This document shows positions 59,401-64,000 of a stretch of 64,000 bases of DNA, one piece after another. The notes under the pieces were generated by a model, which was given only the letters and a program-made list of their open reading frames with translations, had not been told where the DNA came from and made no database searches. Source of the stretch: Halochromatium sp. GTDB lineage: Bacteria > Pseudomonadota > Gammaproteobacteria > Chromatiales > Chromatiaceae. The DNA lies in the NCBI GenBank assembly GCA_010912705.1, contig POWB01000006.1, forward strand, positions 23,854 to 87,853, read 5' to 3'. Position 1 is the stretch's first letter; each line of letters begins with the position of its first letter. The position numbers and the translations under genes were made by a program.

Positions 59401-60710
59401 CCTGCCTAGCCGATGACATGGGACTCGGCAAGACCCTGCAGGCGCTCGCCCTGATCCTCTCACGCGCGCCTGATGGGCCAACCCTGGTGTTAGCACCGAC
59501 CTCGGTCTGTGGTAACTGGCTCGAGGAAGCGCAGCGCTTTGCGCCGACCCTGCGTCCGCTGCGCTTCGGCGATGGCGATCGTGGCGCGATGTTGAACGCC
59601 GCTGGCCCCTTTGATCTGGTCGTCTGCAGCTATGGCCTGCTGCAGACTGAGCGTGAGCGGTTGAGTCAGGTCGACTGGCAGACCATCGTTGCCGATGAGG
59701 CACAGGCGTTCAAGAACGCCATGACCAAGCGCTCGCAAGCCATCATGGCCCTCAAAGGCGGGTTTCGGATGATCACTACCGGCACCCCAATCGAGAACCA
59801 TCTCGGCGAGCTTTGGAACCTGTTCCGCTTCATCAACCCTGGGCTGTTGGGCTCGTTGCAGCGCTTCAATCAACGCTTTGCGATCCCGATCGAGCAGGAT
59901 CACGATCAAGGCGCGCGCCAGCGTCTGCGCCAATTGCTCAAGCCGTTCATCCTGCGACGGCTGAAGTCTGATGTGCTGGCCGAATTGCCGCCGCGCACCG
60001 AGATCAACCTGCAGCTGGAGCTGAGCGCCGGCGAGATGGCCCTCTACGAGGCGTTGCGGCGCGAGGCCATGGAGCGCCTAGATAGCGAAGGCAGCAAGGC
60101 CGCGCCGGGCCACAAGCGGCTGTTGCTGCTGGCCGAGATCATGCGTCTGCGACGGGTCTGCTGCCATCCGCGCTTGGCCCTGCCGGACAGTGATCTGCCT
60201 AGCGCTAAGCTCGAGGCCTTCGCCGAGATCGTCGATGAACTGCTGGACAATCGTCACAAGGCGCTGGTCTTTAGTCAGTTCGTCGATCATCTGAGCCTGA
60301 TTCGCGACTATCTGGAGCGACGCCAGATCCGCTATCAGTACTTAGACGGCTCGACCCCGGAGCCACAGCGGCGCGAAGCGGTCAACGCCTTTCAGGCCGG
60401 CGATGGCGAGCTGTTCTTGATCAGCCTGCGAGCTGGTGGCGCAGGGCTCAATCTCACCGCCGCTGACTATGTCATCCACATGGACCCCTGGTGGAACCCT
60501 GCGGTTGAGGATCAGGCCTCCGATCGCGCCCATCGTATCGGCCAAGAGCGACCAGTGACTGTCTATCGCCTAGTCGCCAAAGACACCATCGAAGAGCGCA
60601 TCCTCAAGCTCCATGCGAGTAAGCGCGACCTCGCCGATGGTCTGCTCAGCGGTGCGGATGATGGCGGCAAGCTCAGCTACGAGCAGATGCTGGCGCTGGT
60701 GCAGGGCTGA
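56469..60710 (+). CDS. SNF2-family DEAD/DEAH-box helicase with large N-terminal region
   Basis: LRDYQLEGFRWLARLAHWGAGACLADDMGLGKTLQALALILSRAPDGPTLVLAPTSVCGNWLEEAQRF, VADEAQAFKNAMTKRSQAIMAL, LVFSQFVDHLSLIRDYL, DPWWNPAVEDQASDRAHRIGQERPVTVYRLVAKDTIEERI. Confidence 0.96.
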   Translation: MSDRRAAYQALAADDRRILRALSVVYEPISQTILGLLLDALGWKDRRGTSLKARLGKRWREQLLAEGLIEQKHNNLSCHPELLEPLTRETVADGSFEAIVAAAEKLVPTLMRNSWDRPTEERRFRRLRIAVYRGRESEVLQMLLLQDSESLAQVRYRQVEPLATICTRSADPAWLETLPARLKLLALAPMLREAALELNARPSSYQLLERLLAPLAASYPDAADALAEQRLLRGQTDRVPELLAGRDDPQAQTLTGWLQMLRGDYPAAIETFEAVLQSARRRTRKRNLYVPGIPGVLHLLALLQRREPADLERVRHQVRVCLKASVSDLLEPVFRLLDDLAAVLAGQANVAESVWLMQSMALRGPFPGLFQALCLHWLGKRPASEGLDILKQHAAQAAQAGLDWYAREAVALLQQFGLTDGLPELAKPSDEQILLTGLLAPKPTWEIALEALKGLAVQRDSGTDRVGQRQDADRRMVWLLTLSGQIAVLEPREQKRTKRGGWTQGRAVSLQRLAEEPERFPYLTQQDHAICAAIGLEPQGGWYGGYGRSSYELDLERGLLAAIGHPLLFRPNALETPVELVRGAPALTVARREQDILVSLEPFPPDLATLLPLQETPQRVRVIQFAPGHREIARILGPAGLVIPPAGERALLESLHELAPMLSVHSDIGGGDSQAESIHADLLPHLHLIPCDEGLQLDLYMHPFGEQGPQLRPGAGRASLFTEREGRTLRCTRDLEAERDAARAVIAACPTLSANLRANLSAASDSLLDVRSDARQGLDAAHRTDWDEEQDWVWMLPDPAEALSALEQLHALGDQVQLDWPQGRRIALSEEVGLSRLQVKVRQKNDWFDVAGGLQLDDGRVLAMRELIERAASAQGRYVRLGEGDFLVLSSALRRRLQGLAGLIDDGRFHPLAAPAVHELIDGMQVEASLEWQGLLERLTQIEAFEPELPSTLQAELRDYQLEGFRWLARLAHWGAGACLADDMGLGKTLQALALILSRAPDGPTLVLAPTSVCGNWLEEAQRFAPTLRPLRFGDGDRGAMLNAAGPFDLVVCSYGLLQTERERLSQVDWQTIVADEAQAFKNAMTKRSQAIMALKGGFRMITTGTPIENHLGELWNLFRFINPGLLGSLQRFNQRFAIPIEQDHDQGARQRLRQLLKPFILRRLKSDVLAELPPRTEINLQLELSAGEMALYEALRREAMERLDSEGSKAAPGHKRLLLLAEIMRLRRVCCHPRLALPDSDLPSAKLEAFAEIVDELLDNRHKALVFSQFVDHLSLIRDYLERRQIRYQYLDGSTPEPQRREAVNAFQAGDGELFLISLRAGGAGLNLTAADYVIHMDPWWNPAVEDQASDRAHRIGQERPVTVYRLVAKDTIEERILKLHASKRDLADGLLSGADDGGKLSYEQMLALVQG

Positions 60711-60779
60711 GGCGCCGATGCAGCCTTGCTCGGAGACCTGACCTCCATGCAGGACTGCCCTATACTCATCAGGCATCCG

Positions 60780-60815
60780 CCGCCTTTGCCGCCTTTGCCG
60801 CCTTTGCTACCTTTG
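60780..60815. repeat. 9-bp tandem repeat (ccgcctttg) x3-4 upstream of the Uma2 ATG
   Basis: ccgcctttg ccgcctttg ccgcctttg ctacctttg, ending 20 bp before ATG 60836. Confidence 0.92.
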
Positions 60816-60835
60816 CCACCCTGCCGGAGTCGCCG

Positions 60836-61645
60836 ATGTCCTCGCTTACTCAGCCCCAGCCCGTCCGCGCTCCTCGCCCCGCCTCGCCCGCTGAGATCGC
60901 GCGCGCGCGGCTGCGTCGGCAGCCGTTTCCGCCTGATGCCACGATCGGCATCCCTTTTTACGACGACGAGTTCGACATGGCGCAAACGCAAGCTCACTCG
61001 GCCATGATCCGTGACCTGGGACAGTTTCTCGATCGACTCGCCGACTGGACGGGGCTGCAGGTATTGAGCGATAACCCGGTCTGGTATTGGGTGCAGGAGG
61101 ACGACCAACAGCGCATCCTCTATCCGGACTTCGCACTGGCGGATACCCGTTTTATCGAACGGGTGATGGCCACGGACCTGCGGCTGGCGCTCGAGGTCGT
61201 CAGCACCGAGCGTCCGGAGAAGGAGCGTAAGGACAGTGTGCGGATGCGCGATCGCAATGCCGCCAATGGCGTGCCGGAATTCGCACTGCTCTATCCAGAC
61301 TTGGATGATTCGCGCGCGCTGCGCTGGTTTTGGCTCGATGAAGACGATGGGCGCTATCGGGAGGCGAGGCTGCCGGCGGATCGACGCTTCCGTAGTCAGG
61401 CGGTGCCGGGGCTCGAGCTGGAGGCCTTGGAGCCGGATCAGTGGCGGTTTGGGCGCAAGGCGCGGCTCTGGTATCGCGGGCAGCGGATCACCTCCGCCGA
61501 AGAAGAGGCTCGCCGTGCCGATCTTGAGGCTAGTCGAGCTGATCTTGAGGCCAGCCGGGCTGGGCAGGAAGCCAGCCGGGCTGAGGCGGCGGAGGCGGAA
61601 AACGCCCGTCTCCGGGCCTTGTTGCGTCAGGCGGGGCTGGAGTGA
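60836..61645 (+). CDS. Uma2 family (DUF820, restriction endonuclease-fold) protein
   Basis: YPDFALADTRFI, LALEVVSTERPEKERKDSVRMRDRNAANGVPEFALLYPDL; C-terminal heptad-like DLEASRADLEASRAGQEASRA tail. Confidence 0.82.
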   Translation: MSSLTQPQPVRAPRPASPAEIARARLRRQPFPPDATIGIPFYDDEFDMAQTQAHSAMIRDLGQFLDRLADWTGLQVLSDNPVWYWVQEDDQQRILYPDFALADTRFIERVMATDLRLALEVVSTERPEKERKDSVRMRDRNAANGVPEFALLYPDLDDSRALRWFWLDEDDGRYREARLPADRRFRSQAVPGLELEALEPDQWRFGRKARLWYRGQRITSAEEEARRADLEASRADLEASRAGQEASRAEAAEAENARLRALLRQAGLE

Positions 61646-61674
61646 TCTTGTGGTTTGGACTGAGCCGCGCGGGG

Positions 61675-63771
61675 TCAGCAAGGAGCGGCGAAGAAGGCCT
61701 CAATCTCGGCGAGGTCATCGCTGCGCCGCATCGGCGGTAGGCTGTTGAGAAAGATACGGCCATAGCTGCGGCTGTTCAGCCGTGGGTCGCAGACGACGAG
61801 CAGGCCGCGATCCTGGTGGTCGCGGATCAGCCGGCCAGCGCCCTGTTTCAGGGCAATGACGGCTTGCGGAAGCTGAAAATCCCGGAATGGATTGCCGCCC
61901 TGGCGCTTCAAAGCGTCGGCGCGGGCCTGCAGGATTGGGTCCGCCGGGGAGCTGAAGGGGAGCTTGTCGATGATGACGCAAGAGAGCGCCTCGCCGCGTA
62001 CATCGACGCCCTCCCAGAAGCTCGAGGTGCCGAGCAGCACGGCGTTGCCGAACTGGCGGAAGCGCTCGATCAGCTCGGCGCGCGGCGCGCTACCCTGGAC
62101 CAGCAGCGGGTAGTCGAGGCTCGATTCGAGCTGGGCAGCGGCCTCACGCAGCGCACGATGGCTGGTGAAGAGCAGGAAGGCGCGGCCTTGGCTGAGTCTG
62201 AGCACCGCGTGGGCGACTTCGATGACCTGCGCCGTATAGCCGGGATGGGATGGCTCGGCCATCCCCGGCGGACAATAGAGGAGGGCTTGCTGCGCGTAAT
62301 CGAAGGGACTGTCCCATTGCGCAGTCACGGCGTCCTCGCAGCCGACGCGGCTGGCGAAATGCGTGAACGAGTGGCCGACCGCGAGCGTCGCCGAGGTGAA
62401 GACCCAGGCCGCTTGCTGCCGACGACGTTGCTCGCGGAACACCTCTGAGACATCCAGCGGGGTCTGATGGAGGCGGAAGCTGCGTCCCTGCAGGTCGAAC
62501 CAGCGCACCCGGTTTGGCTCGCTGCCGTGCTCTGACGCTGGCTCATCGGCGAGCAGTCGCTCAAGCCGGGCGCGCATCGCTGTCACCCGTGCGGCTGCTT
62601 GCTCGAGCCCGCGTGAGCGATCGGCAATCGGCTCTAGCGTCGCGGCGAGCACCTCCAGCGCCTCCCCGAGACCGTCTAGCGCGACTTGCACGCGCTGCGC
62701 CTCGGCGATCTGCTGCCAGGGGCCGCGGCGGTCTTCATAGCCTAGGTCTTGGCTCAGACTGAGGCGCAGCTCGGCCACGGCTTGCTGCAGTGCGTTGCAG
62801 GCGATCGGTAGCTCCGGGACATCGCCGGCCTCGCGCCGATCGCTGGCGGCGACGTCGCGCGCGAGCTCGATGAGCTGACGGGCGCTGATCGAGATGCCGA
62901 AGAAGCTGGCGGCGACCTCGGGCAGTTGATGCGCTTCATCGATGATGAAGACATCGGCGGCGGGCAAGACTTCGCCAAAGCCTTCATCACGCAGTGCCAG
63001 ATCGGCGCAGAGTAGATGATGATTGACGACGACGATCTCGGCTGCCTGCGCACGGCGGCGCGCCTCGAGCAGATGGCAATCGTTGAACAGCGGACAGCCC
63101 TGGCCCAGACAATTATCGGCGGTGGAGGTCACAACGGGCCAGACCGGGTCGTTTTCTGGGATCGGTAGCTCGGCAATGTCGCCCTGCAGGGTATGGCTGC
63201 TCCAGTCACGCACCTGTTGCAGATGCGTCCTGACCTCCTGGCGGTAGCCTGTCGGCTCCTCGATGGCCAGCTCCAGCCGGTAGCGACAGAGATAATTGGC
63301 GCGTCCCTTCAACAGTGCGATCTCGACCGGCGCGCCAAGGGCCTCGCGAATCAAGGGGATGTCGCGCTGGAACAGCTGATCCTGCAGGTTACGGGTGCCG
63401 GTGGAGATGACTGTCTTGCGCCCGCTCAGCAGGGCCGGCAGCAGGTAGGCGAAGGTCTTGCCCGTGCCAGTGCCGGCCTCACAGATCAGCGCGCCGCCGG
63501 TCTCCAGGATTGCAGCGACCCGCTCTGCCATCGCCTGCTGCTGCGGACGGGGATGAAACTGCTCTAATCGCCCAGCGAGTGGCCCTTCAGCCGCGAGCGC
63601 TAGCATGACGGCCTGCTGGATCGAATGGGCGAGCGGCGCTGGCGCCTGATCAGCTGGCGCCTGATCAGCCGGTACCTGCTTGACTGCCCCTGTCGCCTTG
63701 GATCTGGATTGGCCACGCATTGGATGCATCAGATGCCCGAAGTCAGGCGGTTGTTGCTGCACATTAGCCAC
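61675..63771 (-). CDS. yoaA: DinG/YoaA-family ATP-dependent helicase
   Basis: FHPRPQQQAMAERVAAILETGGALICEAGTGTGKTFAYLLPALLSGRKTVISTGTRNLQDQLFQRDIPL, DEAHQLPEVA, LGTSSFWEGVDVRGEALSCVIIDKLPFSSPADPILQARADALKRQGGNPFRDFQLPQAVIALKQGAGRLIRDHQDRGLLVVCDPRL. Confidence 0.95.
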   Translation of the reverse strand: MANVQQQPPDFGHLMHPMRGQSRSKATGAVKQVPADQAPADQAPAPLAHSIQQAVMLALAAEGPLAGRLEQFHPRPQQQAMAERVAAILETGGALICEAGTGTGKTFAYLLPALLSGRKTVISTGTRNLQDQLFQRDIPLIREALGAPVEIALLKGRANYLCRYRLELAIEEPTGYRQEVRTHLQQVRDWSSHTLQGDIAELPIPENDPVWPVVTSTADNCLGQGCPLFNDCHLLEARRRAQAAEIVVVNHHLLCADLALRDEGFGEVLPAADVFIIDEAHQLPEVAASFFGISISARQLIELARDVAASDRREAGDVPELPIACNALQQAVAELRLSLSQDLGYEDRRGPWQQIAEAQRVQVALDGLGEALEVLAATLEPIADRSRGLEQAAARVTAMRARLERLLADEPASEHGSEPNRVRWFDLQGRSFRLHQTPLDVSEVFREQRRRQQAAWVFTSATLAVGHSFTHFASRVGCEDAVTAQWDSPFDYAQQALLYCPPGMAEPSHPGYTAQVIEVAHAVLRLSQGRAFLLFTSHRALREAAAQLESSLDYPLLVQGSAPRAELIERFRQFGNAVLLGTSSFWEGVDVRGEALSCVIIDKLPFSSPADPILQARADALKRQGGNPFRDFQLPQAVIALKQGAGRLIRDHQDRGLLVVCDPRLNSRSYGRIFLNSLPPMRRSDDLAEIEAFFAAPC

Positions 63772-64000
63772 CGGAGGCCTTGCGCTCGGCCTCGACCGCG
63801 CCTTCGATGTCGCCGGATTGGCGCCGAGCAGTGGCGATGATCTCCCAGTTATTGGTCTTCAACGCCGGCTCATCGCCAGTGAGTGCGTTCGAGCGGGTGG
63901 CCAGCTTGGCCGCAGAATCGCTCATGCCCTGCTCTAAGCGTACCCGTGCGAGTCGGTTCCAGAGGTAGGCCTCTTGCGGTTGGATGCGCAGCGCGCGCTC
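63764..64000 (-). CDS. TPR-like protein, partial (5' end beyond window)
   Basis: Open minus frame from window edge: ERALRIQPQEAYLWNRLARVRLEQGMSDSAAKLATRSNALTGDEPALKTNNWEIIATARRQSGDIEGAVEAERKASGG*. Confidence 0.7.
   Translation of the reverse strand, partial: ERALRIQPQEAYLWNRLARVRLEQGMSDSAAKLATRSNALTGDEPALKTNNWEIIATARRQSGDIEGAVEAERKASGG

Noticed and set aside
59176-59703. 175-aa minus ORF
   Set aside because: Antisense to SNF2 helicase motifs; Arg/Ser/Pro-rich composition typical of shadow ORFs.

Overview
The window looks like a GC-rich gammaproteobacterial chromosome segment. A purple sulfur bacterium-like host is a guess from overall character, not shown by any marker. It has three parts. 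(1) About 0.8-18 kb is a GC-rich lipopolysaccharide/glycan cluster: PAP2 phosphatase, DUF5989, SxtJ-like protein, carbamoyltransferase, SGNH-like protein, six or more GT4 glycosyltransferases, O-antigen ligase, GT9 heptosyltransferase-like protein, polysaccharide deacetylase and WaaA. (2) About 18-24 kb is housekeeping: isochorismatase-like hydrolase, rhodanese, Pcm-like methyltransferase, proB, obgE, rpmA, rplU, ispB and tRNA-Pro(CGG). (3) A truncated tyrosine recombinase abuts tRNA-Pro, followed by a HigBA-like toxin-antitoxin pair. From there to about 52 kb lies a visibly AT-richer exopolysaccharide island: split BY-kinase/Wzz/Wza-like export genes, two paralogous O-antigen ligase/polymerases, flippase, WbqC, a PLP decarboxylase / ATP-grasp / DegT aminotransferase group, methyltransferases, glycosyltransferases, an ABC flippase-like transporter and an alginate-lyase-like protein. 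The right end returns to host-like GC with DUF455, tsaB, a 1413-aa SNF2-type helicase, Uma2 and a DinG/YoaA helicase. The main points for follow-up are the decarboxylase/ATP-grasp/aminotransferase group as a candidate amino-acid or polyamine-type glycan decoration pathway; the tRNA-anchored island; short in-frame tandem repeats (mostly 12 bp) in many unrelated genes; a perfect 16-bp palindrome before the toxin start; decayed WbqC and IS1595 copies; and the SNF2-Uma2 pair lying between tsaB and yoaA. All family assignments come from reading translated motifs; no database search was run.
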